This document shows positions 14,261 through 23,127 of a stretch of 32,623 nucleotides of DNA, piece after piece. Within the stretch, counting starts at the first letter, position 1. Every line of letters begins with the position of its first letter. The stretch is from Sphingobacteriales bacterium (GTDB lineage Bacteria; Bacteroidota; Bacteroidia; Sphingobacteriales; Sphingobacteriaceae): assembly GCA_004293485.1 (NCBI GenBank), contig RDYW01000054.1, forward strand, positions 1 through 32,623, read 5' to 3'. The position numbers were made by a program, and so were the translations under genes. Under the pieces are notes generated by a model. It saw only the letters and a program-made list of their open reading frames with translations. It searched no databases and had not been told where the DNA came from.

Positions 14261-15691
14261 ATGAATAACATCAAAAACAAAAACTATGGCTCAGCATTGT
14301 ACACGCTTATTATTGTTTTCTTTTTTTGGGGCTTTGTAGCCGCCAGTAACGATATACTGATACCTGTTTTTAAAAAAGCATTTAATCTTTCTCAGTTTCA
14401 AAGTCAATTAGTATCGTTTGCATTTTATATTGCATACACTATAGGTTCGATAATATATATGGGTATATCTTTTATATTGAAGCAAGATTTAATCAATAAA
14501 ATAGGCTATAAAAACGGATTAGCCTTAGGTTTGTTGATATCAGCTATAGGTACACTGTTGTTTTACCCAGCTGCAAACTTAGCATCATTTCCGCTAATGC
14601 TATCAGGGTTATTTGTAGTAGCTTTAGGTTTTGCACTCCAACAAACCGTTGCTAACCCCTTAGCAATTGCTTTAGGTTCTATAAATACTGGTTCACAAAG
14701 GCTTACTTTAGCTGGTGGCATTAATAATTTTGGTACAACCATTGGTCCGCTAATCGTAAGTTTTGCCATATTTGGCAGTAACGCATCAAGTGATATTAGT
14801 ATCGAAAGTGTAAAAATACCTTATTTGGTATTAGGTGTAGCTTTTATATTGGTAGCTGTACTGTTAAAATTCTCGGCAATACCAGATAAGCCAGCTATTG
14901 GAGACGAAACAAACCATAGCGATATAAACGCAAAAAATTCGGCGCTTAAATACCCACAATTGGTGTTAGGAATGATAGCCATTTTTGTTTATGTAGGTGT
15001 TGAGGTTTCTACTGCCAGTAATTTACCCGCATATATGGAAAAAGATTTGGGCTTTACTATAAAAGATGTAGCGCCTTATATTTCGTTGTATTGGGCAAGT
15101 TTGATGATTGGCCGCTGGACAGGTGCCGTAGAAGCATTTACCGACAAAATTAGCTTGCAAAAAACATTACGATTTATTGCTCCGTATGTAGCTTTTGGCG
15201 TATTTTTAATAGTAAATGCGTTAGCAAAAAATAACTTAACTCCTTTTTATATTTATGGCGTAGTAATACTGGTATTAATAGCTGCAGATATAAGTAGCCA
15301 GGGAAATCCTGCCCGTATGCTATTGATATTTTCGGCTTTAGGTATTTTAGCTTTATTAATCGGTATTTTTACAAAAGGAATAGTAAGTGTTTATGCTTTT
15401 ACCAGTGTAGGTTTATTTTGTAGCACCTTATGGCCATGTATTTTTACTTTAGCAGTAAGTGGGCTAGGCAAAAATACCAGTCAAGGCAGTAGTTTTTTAA
15501 TTATGATGATTATGGGTGGTGGTATGATAAGTATATTACAAGGTTATGTATCAGAGTTTATTGGTATACAATATAGCTATGTTGTTGGTATTTTATGTTT
15601 CGCTTACTTGGCTTATTATGCTGTTAAGGCTAGTAAAATACTTAAAAAGCAAGGTATTAATTTCGAAAGTAAATTAACTGCTGCACATTAA
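14261..15691 (+). CDS. FHS-family (FucP-like) sugar MFS transporter
   Basis: An inner-membrane H+-coupled sugar importer of the fucose/glucose/galactose permease family. The protein is 476 residues with about 12 hydrophobic segments and a central hydrophilic loop near residues 205-230. Family features include FFFWGFVAASNDILIPVFKK in TM1, the FQSQLVSFAFYIAYTIGS segment of TM2, ALGFALQQTVANPLAIALG in TM4 and INNFGTTIGPLIVS in TM5. The next upstream intact gene is the secreted glycosidase, about 750 bases away, so the transporter could take up its product. The substrate cannot be told from sequence alone. Confidence 0.9.
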   Translation: MNNIKNKNYGSALYTLIIVFFFWGFVAASNDILIPVFKKAFNLSQFQSQLVSFAFYIAYTIGSIIYMGISFILKQDLINKIGYKNGLALGLLISAIGTLLFYPAANLASFPLMLSGLFVVALGFALQQTVANPLAIALGSINTGSQRLTLAGGINNFGTTIGPLIVSFAIFGSNASSDISIESVKIPYLVLGVAFILVAVLLKFSAIPDKPAIGDETNHSDINAKNSALKYPQLVLGMIAIFVYVGVEVSTASNLPAYMEKDLGFTIKDVAPYISLYWASLMIGRWTGAVEAFTDKISLQKTLRFIAPYVAFGVFLIVNALAKNNLTPFYIYGVVILVLIAADISSQGNPARMLLIFSALGILALLIGIFTKGIVSVYAFTSVGLFCSTLWPCIFTLAVSGLGKNTSQGSSFLIMMIMGGGMISILQGYVSEFIGIQYSYVVGILCFAYLAYYAVKASKILKKQGINFESKLTAAH

Positions 15692-15718
15692 GGAGTAATT
15701 TTTTTACAAATTATATAC

Positions 15719-16168
15719 ATGGCAAAACTAGCTTTCGATGATATCTTTATGAATCTGGCAACAGATTTGGCCCAAAAATCTCATTGCGTAAAAGCTAAAG
15801 TAGGTGCGGTGCTTACTAAAGATACCCGAATTATATCAATCGGTTATAATGGGCCACCTGCAGGCACACACAATTGTGATGAAGAGTGGCCAACTGAGGG
15901 TTGCGCTCGCGATTCTCGAAATTCTTGTTCCTTAGCTTTGCATGCCGAAGAAAACGCTATTTTATATGCCGTAAAAAACGGGGCGCAAATACAAGGGGCA
16001 ACTTTATATTGTACCCTTTCGCCCTGTATTGCTTGTGCTAGGTTAATACTTACTTCAGGTATAAAAAAAGTTTTTTATAAACATTCCTATGCCCAATACA
16101 AAGGCTTAGCCAGCGATGAAGGCGTTGATTTTTTATTACGATTTGGGGTAAATTGCTTTAAATTATAG
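15719..16168 (+). CDS. dCMP deaminase family protein (ComEB-like)
   Basis: A zinc-dependent cytidine-deaminase-fold enzyme, probably converting dCMP to dUMP for thymidylate synthesis. The protein is 149 residues. Zinc and catalytic residues are visible as H75-A-E77-E-N-A and P-C103-x2-C106 in LSPCIACARLI. Other family blocks are VGAVLTKDTRIISIGYNGPP, the Cys-bearing HNCDEEW and the tail GVDFLLRFGV. The ATG is 28 bases after the transporter stop, so the two may be co-transcribed, though their functions differ. It belongs to a different subfamily from the deaminase at 18448-18924. Confidence 0.92.
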   Translation: MAKLAFDDIFMNLATDLAQKSHCVKAKVGAVLTKDTRIISIGYNGPPAGTHNCDEEWPTEGCARDSRNSCSLALHAEENAILYAVKNGAQIQGATLYCTLSPCIACARLILTSGIKKVFYKHSYAQYKGLASDEGVDFLLRFGVNCFKL

Positions 16169-16302
16169 TATTAAAAATATTTATGTATAAAAAAATACAG
16201 TATCATAAACCCAATTTAATCATACTTTCATCCAAAATATTAAAACTAATTTTAACCTTAACTGTATAACCTATTAATTAAGGTGCACACTAAATAATAA
16301 CT

Positions 16303-17043
16303 ATGTTTTTTGATTTTTTTAAAAAAAATGACACTCTGCCAAAACTTGATTTTAGCAGCCTTAAAACCGATATGCACTCGCATTTTATTCCGGGTATAGA
16401 TGACGGAGCGCAAACGATGGAACAATCTATCGTCCTAATCAAAAAGATGTTGGATTTAGGCTATACCAAAATTATAACTACACCGCACATTATGGCCGAT
16501 TATTACCGCAATACGCCCGAAATTATCCTATCGGGATTAGATAAGGTTAGGGCCGAGCTACAAGCTCAATCCATTGATATAGAAATAGATGCCGCTGCCG
16601 AGTATTATCTCGACGAAACATTTGAAAATAAGCTCAACTCTGGTAACATTTTATCATTTAGTGATAAATACCTTTTGTTCGAACTATCATTTGTAAACCC
16701 ACCAAGCAATATCGAATACATGATTAAAAAAATGAACGATAAAGGCTATAAACCTATATTGGCACACCCCGAGCGATACAGCTATTTTAAAAACGGTTTA
16801 GATGATTATTACCGAATAAAAGAATATGGTTGTTATTTCCAACTAAATACCATGTCATTAATTGGCTATTACGATAAAAATTCGCAACGTACCGCCCGCG
16901 ATTTAATAACCAACAATATGATTGATTTTTTGGGTAGCGATATGCACCATACCAAACATGCTTCAGCACTTAAAGAAACACTTAGCAGCAAATACGTTAT
17001 CGAAGCTTTACAAGAAAATTATTTAATGAACGACGAGTTGTAA
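16303..17043 (+). CDS. CpsB/YwqE-type PHP-domain tyrosine phosphatase
   Basis: A metal-dependent phosphatase of the PHP superfamily that in other bacteria dephosphorylates capsule/exopolysaccharide tyrosine kinases. The protein is 246 residues, usual length. Metal-binding motifs are D-M-H25-S-H27 in KTDMHSHFIPGIDDG, TTPHIM, the E in AAAEYY, LAHPERY and GSDMHH. There is no signal peptide or membrane segment. No cognate BY-kinase or capsule export gene is in the window. The gene converges with the permease gene across only 26 bases, with no room for a conventional terminator between them. Confidence 0.92.
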   Translation: MFFDFFKKNDTLPKLDFSSLKTDMHSHFIPGIDDGAQTMEQSIVLIKKMLDLGYTKIITTPHIMADYYRNTPEIILSGLDKVRAELQAQSIDIEIDAAAEYYLDETFENKLNSGNILSFSDKYLLFELSFVNPPSNIEYMIKKMNDKGYKPILAHPERYSYFKNGLDDYYRIKEYGCYFQLNTMSLIGYYDKNSQRTARDLITNNMIDFLGSDMHHTKHASALKETLSSKYVIEALQENYLMNDEL

Positions 17044-17069
17044 TAAAACTACACAAGGTATTACGCAGG

Positions 17070-18302
17070 TTATTCGTATCTTAATGCCTCCACAGGATCA
17101 AGTTTAGATGCCTTTGATGCTGGTATAAAGCCAGCTAATAAACCCGTTAACACACAAGCAGCAACACCGCCTAATATCCAAAACCATGGAATAATAAAGC
17201 CAGCGGTCATTGCAAAAGCCAATAAATTACCAATAACTATACCCAAAAAAATACCACAAAAACCACCCATCAGGCATATCATAATTGATTCGTACAAAAA
17301 TTGCTGCCTAATAATGGCAGGCGTAGCCCCAATTGATTTGCGTAGCCCAATTTCTTTTATACGTTCAGTAACCGAAACCATCATAATATTCATTAAAGCA
17401 ATTGCGGCTCCCAGTAGCGTAATAAAGCCAATTGAAATACCCGCCCATTTTACATATTTTAAGTTTTCCATAAGCGTTTGTGCAACGGCATCGCTTTTGC
17501 TAATTTCAAAATTATCATCTTGCTGTATGGCTAATCCTCTAATATTACGCATTAATGCCCTAGCTTCGCCCACCATATTATCCATAATTAAAGGGTTATC
17601 AACCTTTACAGCAATGGTGTAACTAGGGCTTTTAGAGGTAGTTATTTGTTTTCCTTTTAGTACTGGTATAACGCATACTTTATCGCCACCAAAACCCATA
17701 CTTGAGCCCTTGGGGGCATACACTCCTATTATTTTAAACCTATGGCTGCCAATCGAAATAATTTTATCTAATGCACTTACTCCTCCAAAAAACTTATTTT
17801 TAATTTCATCGCCTATTATTACCACACTGCTTGCAAACTGTGTTTCGCGTAACGAAAAATTTCTACCCTCTGCAAGTGTATATCCTCCGGTAACCATATA
17901 TTCAGCATCGGCACCTAGCAAAGTAATATTAGGATTGGTTTTTTCGTTACCATATTTTACCGTTGCCGCCATCGAGGCAAAAGTGTTTATCGAAATAGTT
18001 TTTGCTAAACCAAACCTGTTTTTAAATGCCTCGGCTTCGGTAAATTTAATGGCTGCATATTTTTTAACCCTTTTTCCTGCCCCAGCAATTCTGATACCAG
18101 TACCACGGTTACGAATAGTAAACGAATTGGAACCCATGCTCGAAAAAGTATTGTTTAACGAACTTTCGATAGCCCCTATGGATGTTAAAATGCCTACCAA
18201 TGCCATTAAACCAATGGCAATTATTAGTGCAGTAAGCAATGTACGCATTTTATTACCCGCTATCGATTGCAAAGCAACCTTTACATTTTCTTTAGTACCC
18301 AT
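17070..18302 (-). CDS. MacB/FtsX-family ABC transporter permease
   Basis: A 410-residue inner-membrane protein of type VII ABC systems. One TM helix lies at about residues 20-42 ([20 protein letters not shown]). A periplasmic MacB_PCD domain spans about 45-270, and three TM helices from about 285 form the FtsX domain. The conserved cytoplasmic motif [15 protein letters not shown] and the C-terminal [13 protein letters not shown] are present. Such permeases couple ATP hydrolysis to mechanical work or efflux of lipoproteins, peptides or toxic compounds. The partner ATPase and membrane-fusion protein are not adjacent. It is a distant paralogue of the gene at 29383-30627. Confidence 0.92.
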   Translation of the reverse strand: MGTKENVKVALQSIAGNKMRTLLTALIIAIGLMALVGILTSIGAIESSLNNTFSSMGSNSFTIRNRGTGIRIAGAGKRVKKYAAIKFTEAEAFKNRFGLAKTISINTFASMAATVKYGNEKTNPNITLLGADAEYMVTGGYTLAEGRNFSLRETQFASSVVIIGDEIKNKFFGGVSALDKIISIGSHRFKIIGVYAPKGSSMGFGGDKVCVIPVLKGKQITTSKSPSYTIAVKVDNPLIMDNMVGEARALMRNIRGLAIQQDDNFEISKSDAVAQTLMENLKYVKWAGISIGFITLLGAAIALMNIMMVSVTERIKEIGLRKSIGATPAIIRQQFLYESIMICLMGGFCGIFLGIVIGNLLAFAMTAGFIIPWFWILGGVAACVLTGLLAGFIPASKASKLDPVEALRYE

Positions 18303-18447
18303 GTACGATTTTGATTTTTTAAATTATAGGTAAGACCTTATCAAGTACCGCTTTGTTACATTATATTGTAGTTAGGCTTTAATGTAAAGTAAATAAAAAG
18401 AAAGTAATAAGTTGAGTATTTATTTGTAACTTGTATAGCTCTAAATT

Positions 18448-18924
18448 TTAATAATGTGTTTTAGCCTCGGTTGTTTGCCATAACTTAAACACCTCAAAGG
18501 CTTCTTTTGCCATTATCCTGGTGGATTTTAACTTCCTAATTTCGGGCTTTATATCCATTTCGGCGTAAATAAAAGCATCATCAAAACCTATTTTTGCTGC
18601 ATCATTTTTGTTATTAGCGTAATACATGGTATCAATATGTGCCCAATAAATTGCCCCAAGACACATAGGGCAAGGCTCGCAACTGGTATATATAGTGCAG
18701 CCAGTTAAATCATAAGTATTTAATACTTTGCAAGCCAAACGTATTGCCACAATTTCTGCGTGTGCGGTAGGGTCGTTGCTGGGTACTACCTTGTTGGCAC
18801 TTTGTGCAATAAGGTGGCCATTTTTAGTAATTACCGCTCCAAAAGGACCTCCCAATTTATATTTTACATTAGCCTTCGATAATTCAATGGCTAACTGCAT
18901 AAATTTTTGGTGTTGCGGTTGCAT
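18448..18924 (-). CDS. Nucleoside deaminase, guanine deaminase (GuaD)-like
   Basis: A zinc-dependent deaminase of the CDA fold, probably hydrolysing guanine to xanthine and ammonia. The protein is 158 residues. The active site is H55-A-E57-I with zinc ligands C85 and C88 in EPCPMCLGAIYWA. GuaD-like blocks include GGPFGAVITKNG, a YYAN motif followed by DAAKIGFDDAFIY, and a C-terminal FKLWQ. These distinguish it from tRNA adenosine deaminase TadA. It lies between the permease and an OmpH-like gene on the same strand, with 145- and 92-base gaps, so it is probably its own unit. Purine salvage fits with the PurF-like gene nearby. Confidence 0.9.
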   Translation of the reverse strand: MQPQHQKFMQLAIELSKANVKYKLGGPFGAVITKNGHLIAQSANKVVPSNDPTAHAEIVAIRLACKVLNTYDLTGCTIYTSCEPCPMCLGAIYWAHIDTMYYANNKNDAAKIGFDDAFIYAEMDIKPEIRKLKSTRIMAKEAFEVFKLWQTTEAKTHY

Positions 18925-19016
18925 AAAAATTTTTTAAACAAGTTATTTAGTTAACATTTAGCATAAAAAAAGCTTAAACATTAAAAAATAAATAAAAGAT
19001 TTTACATTTGGTTTAC

Positions 19017-19607
19017 CTACTTCGAAGGTATATATTCATCGTTTAATCCTTTAATTACCTCTTTGGTAACATCTAAGCTTTCATCAGCAAATAAAAGCGC
19101 ACTATTTGATTTCGAATAAGTAAGTACCATTTTGTAGCCTTTAATTTTGGCGTGTTTTTTTAAATATTCGGCTACTTTATTATAAAGCTTTTCGTTTTCA
19201 GTAGCTTCTTCGTTTTGCAATGCGGCTCCAGCATTTTGCTGATAACCTTGTAATTCTTGTTGTTTACGGGCTAGTCTTTTTTCTGTTTCGGCTCTTTGCT
19301 CGGCACTCATGGTACTAGCTCCTTGTTGATAAGCACCTACTTCACGTTGAAAGGCTGCACCTTTTTGTTTTAAATCATTTTGAGCCTTTTCTGATTTTGC
19401 TTCAAATTTAGCTTTGATTTCTTTAAAATAAGTATAGTTATTTAGTAACGAATCAGAATTTACATAAACGATGGTAGCAGTTACGTCTGTGGTAACTTTT
19501 GTTGTTTTCGAGGTTTCTGTATTTTTGGTTTGTTCTTTACACCCTACTGCAATAGCCGCCAATAAAATAACAGTAAATGATTTAGAAAAGCAAAATTTAA
19601 AGTTCAT
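19017..19607 (-). CDS. OmpH/Skp-family periplasmic lipoprotein
   Basis: A 196-residue exported protein. The N-terminal hydrophobic stretch ends in a lipobox-like AAIAVGC (Cys at about 23), suggesting a lipoprotein. A short Thr/Lys-rich linker is followed by the Skp core: strand ATIVYVNSDSLL, a long charged coiled coil with Gln/Glu/Lys repeats (about 65-150), and the final YKMVLTYSKSNSALLFADES strand with a DVTKEVIKGLN helix. Skp/OmpH proteins chaperone outer-membrane proteins in the periplasm. A promoter -7 box lies upstream at 19625-19632. Confidence 0.93.
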   Translation of the reverse strand: MNFKFCFSKSFTVILLAAIAVGCKEQTKNTETSKTTKVTTDVTATIVYVNSDSLLNNYTYFKEIKAKFEAKSEKAQNDLKQKGAAFQREVGAYQQGASTMSAEQRAETEKRLARKQQELQGYQQNAGAALQNEEATENEKLYNKVAEYLKKHAKIKGYKMVLTYSKSNSALLFADESLDVTKEVIKGLNDEYIPSK

Positions 19608-19624
19608 ATATAAAAAAATTTGTG

Positions 19625-19632
19625 CAAATATA
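19625..19632 (-). promoter_or_regulatory. -7 promoter box (TATATTTG) of the OmpH-like gene
   Basis: Exact TAnnTTTG on the minus strand, 17 bases upstream of the ATG at 19607. Confidence 0.55.
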
Positions 19633-19746
19633 TAATTTTCAAAACGCTTTAACTAGGTTTTACAAAAAATTAACCAACAAAAAAAATTAAAAAAATTTAA
19701 TTTTTATATTTTACAAGTTTGCATTTTTCAATACATAATAAAATCT

Positions 19747-19754
19747 TAAATTTG
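19747..19754 (+). promoter_or_regulatory. -7 promoter box (TAAATTTG) of the PurF-like gene
   Basis: Exact TAnnTTTG 21 bases before the ATG at 19776. A TTTG at 19718-19721 could be the -33 element, with a 25-base spacing as seen at panB. Confidence 0.6.
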
Positions 19755-19775
19755 TTAGCTTATTAAAAGCAGTAC

Positions 19776-21680
19776 ATGAGCGACTCTATAAAACACGAAT
19801 GCGGCATAGCATTTATCCGACTTTTAAAACCTCTTTCTTTTTATCAACAAAAATATGGCACAGCACTTTATGGGCTTAGTAAACTGTATTTATTGATGGA
19901 GAAGCAGCATAACCGTGGTCAAGACGGTGCCGGAATTGCAACCATAAAGCTAGATGTTAAACCAGGAAATCGCTACATTAGTCGCCACCGATCTATGGAA
20001 AAAAATGCAGTACAAGATATTTTTTCGTACGTAATGAAACGTTTTGTAGCCGTAGAAAAAGAATATCCTGAGCTTTTAAACAATGCCGAATGGTTAAAAG
20101 AAAATATAAGTTTTACGGGCGAAGTATTGCTAGGCCACTTGCGCTACGGCACACATGGTAAAAATAGCATCGAAGCATGTCATCCGTTTTTAAGACAAAA
20201 TAACTGGATGAGCCGTAACTTAGTTATTGCTGGTAATTTTAATATGACTAACGTAGATGAGTTACTACAACAACTGTACGACTTAGGCCAGCACCCTAAA
20301 GAAAGAGCCGATACCGTTACAGTGTTAGAAAAAATAGGCCATTTTTTGGATGACGAAAATCAGTTATTATTCGATTATTTTAAAAAAGAAGGATTCGATA
20401 ATATCGATATTTCGGATTTGATTGCCCGTAATTTAGATGTAATTAAAATATTAAAAAAATCGGCAAAATCGTGGGACGGAGGTTATACCATTAGCGGTAT
20501 TTTTGGCCACGGCGATGCCTTTGTATTGCGTGACCCAGCAGGTATTAGGCCAGCTTATTATTACCACGACGACGAAATTGTGGTAGCAGCATCGGAACGC
20601 CCAGCCCTGCAAACTGCCTTTAATATTAAAATAGGGCAAGTAAAAGAAATTAAACCCGGCCATGCTTTAATTATTAAAAAAGACGGTACTTTTTCTGAAG
20701 AAATGTTTAGAAAACCTACCATTCAAAAATCATGCTCTTTCGAGCGCATTTATTTTTCGAGAGGTAGCGATGCCGATATTTACCGCGAGCGAAAAAAACT
20801 AGGTAGACTGCTATGCCCCAAAATATTACAAGCTGTAAACCACGATATTGAAAATACTGTTTTTACCTACATACCCAACACAGCCGAAGTTTCGTTTTAT
20901 GGTTTGGTAGAAGGTTTACACGCTTACACCAAGCAAACACAGCGAGAAGCACTATTAAATCACCATCGAAATTTTACAAAAGAGGAGCTAGATAAGATTT
21001 TAAACCTTACACCAAGGGTCGAAAAACTTGCCATTAAAGATGCTAAAATGCGTACTTTTATTACCCAAGATGCCGAACGTAGCGATATGGTAGCTCACGT
21101 TTACGATACTACTTACGGTTTGATAAAGCGAGATATAGATACTTTAGTAGCCGTTGACGATTCGATTGTACGAGGTACCACCCTTAAACAAAGTATTTTA
21201 CGTATTTTTGATAGGCTAGGCCCTGTAAAAATTATCATTGTATCATCGGCACCGCAAATACGCTACCCCGATTGTTACGGTATTGATATGAGTAAAATGG
21301 GCGAATTTGTAGCCTTTGAAGCAGCGGTGCAATTGCTTAAAGAAACCGGACGAGAAAATATATTGTTTGATGTATACGATAAATGTAAAGCCCAAGCCGA
21401 TACCGCAAAAGAAGATGTTATTAATTATGTAAAACATATTTACGAGCCTTTTAGTCCTGAAGAAATATCTGCCAAAATAGCCCAAATTATTACCCCAAAA
21501 GAAGTGCAAGCCAAGGTAGAGGTAATTTACCAAAGCCTCGAAAATCTACATGAAGCATGTCCAAATCATTTGGGCGATTGGTACTTTTCGGGCAATTACC
21601 CCACTCCTGGTGGCAATAAAGTGGTAAATAAAGCTTACATTAACTGGATGGAAGGTAAAAACGCTAGGGCGTATGTGTAA
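19776..21680 (+). CDS. Long PurF-like amidophosphoribosyltransferase
   Basis: A 634-residue glutamine amidotransferase/phosphoribosyltransferase. The class II amidotransferase nucleophile is C9 in KHECGIAFIRLL, which needs removal of an 8-residue propeptide. QHNRGQDGAGIA and LGHLRYGTHGK are the glutamine-site motifs. The PRPP loop is VAVDDSIVRGTTLKQS, followed by VSSAPQIRYPDCYGID. It is about 130 residues longer than classic PurF (about 500). The extra length includes insertions within the amidotransferase half and a tail CPNHLGDWYFSGNYPTPGG, which lines up with the Fe-S region of Bacillus-type PurF but keeps only one of its paired Cys. Bacteroidota often carry this long form beside ordinary purF, so its exact reaction is uncertain. 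Confidence 0.88.
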   Translation: MSDSIKHECGIAFIRLLKPLSFYQQKYGTALYGLSKLYLLMEKQHNRGQDGAGIATIKLDVKPGNRYISRHRSMEKNAVQDIFSYVMKRFVAVEKEYPELLNNAEWLKENISFTGEVLLGHLRYGTHGKNSIEACHPFLRQNNWMSRNLVIAGNFNMTNVDELLQQLYDLGQHPKERADTVTVLEKIGHFLDDENQLLFDYFKKEGFDNIDISDLIARNLDVIKILKKSAKSWDGGYTISGIFGHGDAFVLRDPAGIRPAYYYHDDEIVVAASERPALQTAFNIKIGQVKEIKPGHALIIKKDGTFSEEMFRKPTIQKSCSFERIYFSRGSDADIYRERKKLGRLLCPKILQAVNHDIENTVFTYIPNTAEVSFYGLVEGLHAYTKQTQREALLNHHRNFTKEELDKILNLTPRVEKLAIKDAKMRTFITQDAERSDMVAHVYDTTYGLIKRDIDTLVAVDDSIVRGTTLKQSILRIFDRLGPVKIIIVSSAPQIRYPDCYGIDMSKMGEFVAFEAAVQLLKETGRENILFDVYDKCKAQADTAKEDVINYVKHIYEPFSPEEISAKIAQIITPKEVQAKVEVIYQSLENLHEACPNHLGDWYFSGNYPTPGGNKVVNKAYINWMEGKNARAYV

Positions 21681-22306
21681 ATCGTATTTTTATATTTGAT
21701 TGGTTTTAGCTTATTTAAACTAAAAAACTACAAATAAATATTTACAATATAAAATGCTTTTTGAAGTAGCTTTTTAACAACACACAATTTAAGCAACAAA
21801 AATAATATTTAAAACTTTTGTTTGAACAAAATTCAAATTTACCCAAACTTGGTAAAGTCTAAAATCTTTTAGCTTTATTTAAATATTTTGTAACCTTTAT
21901 TTGTTGTGGCGCAATTAGGTTTTAAATTATTTTAATTACCAAATAGAATCAAAAATAATAAAACAGAAAAAAAGCAGAAGAATGATACCCTCAAACAATT
22001 TTTTTACAATTTAATTTCAATTAAAAATATTTTAGCAAGCTAATTTTTATTTATAAACTATCGATAATTTTCGATTCGATAATTTTACATTAGATATTTA
22101 TTAGCAAAATATCGAAATGTAAGTTCAATTGATAAGGGTTAAAAAAGTAAATAACTCAAGTATAAAAATTACATCCATATATTTTTATATACTCATTTTG
22201 TTGATTCCTTGTTCAAAAATCATAGGTTTTAAATATTTTTTAAATCCAAAAGGCAGGTTTTGCTACAACCTACAGCTATAAAGCAAACGCAAAAAGTAAC
22301 AATTAT
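21681..22306. other. Gene-free AT-rich gap between convergent genes
   Basis: I see no coding sequence, tRNA or strong terminator. Small features are a direct repeat TCGATAATTTT at 22061-22071 and 22076-22086 (15-base period) and the short inverted repeat TTTACC-caaactt-GGTAAA at about 21838-21856. It is unusually long for a gap between two gene 3' ends and may contain decayed sequence beyond recognition. Confidence 0.5.
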
Positions 22307-22792
22307 CTATAAAATTAACTCTAATATCTCGCCTAAAGGCTGGTCAATCTCGATTAATATACCATTAATTCCAGCAGCTTTGGCAGCTTCTACATCGGTA
22401 GTTTTATCGCCAATAAAATAGCAAGAAGCAGGTTTTAAATTAAACTTTTCGATACCACGCAATAGCATCCCAGGCTTAGGTTTTCGGCAATCGCATTCGC
22501 CTGTAAATAATGGGTGGTGAGGGCAAAAATAAATATCGGCAAGCTCAATCCCTTCTTCGCGGTAAACGCTTGATAAGTGATTGTGCATTTTATTTAATTC
22601 ATCCAAAGTGTACCAACCTTTAGCAATTCCTCCTTGGTTGGTAGCTATAATCAATAAATAGCCTTTATTTTGTAAAATTCGCAATGCCTCAAAATTATGT
22701 TCGTGGATAACAAAATCTTCGAATCTACACACGTAATCGCCCAGCTCTTTATTAATTACCCCATCTCTATCTAAAAAAACTGCTTTATTCAT
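22307..22792 (-). CDS. gmhB: D-glycero-D-manno-heptose-1,7-bisphosphate 7-phosphatase (GmhB-type HAD)
   Basis: A HAD-IIIA phosphatase that removes the 7-phosphate in ADP-heptose synthesis for lipopolysaccharide core. The protein is 161 residues. The catalytic motif is FLDRDGVIN (nucleophile D8, acid D10). ATNQGGIAKG is motif II with its flanking loop, KPKPGM carries the motif III Lys, and GDKTTDVEAAKAAGI is motif IV. The zinc-binding loop CPHHPLFTGECDCRKPKPG has the Cys/His pattern of GmhB. Other heptose genes are not in the window, and closely related histidinol-phosphate phosphatases share this fold, so substrate is inferred. Confidence 0.88.
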   Translation of the reverse strand: MNKAVFLDRDGVINKELGDYVCRFEDFVIHEHNFEALRILQNKGYLLIIATNQGGIAKGWYTLDELNKMHNHLSSVYREEGIELADIYFCPHHPLFTGECDCRKPKPGMLLRGIEKFNLKPASCYFIGDKTTDVEAAKAAGINGILIEIDQPLGEILELIL

Positions 22793-22987
22793 CTTAGTTT
22801 AAAATTTATCAAAAAAAATTTATTGCTGGCAAATAAAAGATTTTAATCATATATTTTAATAGTTAATGTGCGTACAGTAGGTTAAAATTATATTTTAAAA
22901 ACAATTTTACCTAAAAAAATATTTGTAAAGTGTAGTATTTACTAAAATTTAATTTTTTTTAATTTACGTATTTTAAAATTATTTGAC

Positions 22988-23005
22988 AATTATTTGCAAA
23001 TAATT
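22988..23005. promoter_or_regulatory. Perfect 18-bp palindrome upstream of gltB
   Basis: AATTATTTGCAAATAATT is fully self-complementary and lies 122 bases before the gltB start. A second inverted repeat, ACAATT-N6-AATTGT, lies at 23028-23045. A likely -7 box TACTTTAG (23088-23095) follows. Glutamate synthase is nitrogen-regulated in many bacteria, so an operator role is plausible but unproven. Confidence 0.4.
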
Positions 23006-23127
23006 AATATAGTTGCGGTAAAATGTAACAATTATTTTCAATTGTGTAATTTTTTTACAACGTTTATAAATTTCTTCAAATTATTTGTACTTTAGTAATC
23101 CAACATAAATTATACTCTTTATTTTAA

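Noticed and set aside
17710-18333. Plus-strand open frame of 207 codons antisense to the FtsX permease
   Set aside because: It lies wholly opposite a clear permease gene, and its hydrophobic composition mirrors the membrane segments of the true gene.
22061-22086. Direct repeat TCGATAATTTT as a possible iteron or array
   Set aside because: Only two units are present in very AT-rich DNA, with no replication gene nearby.
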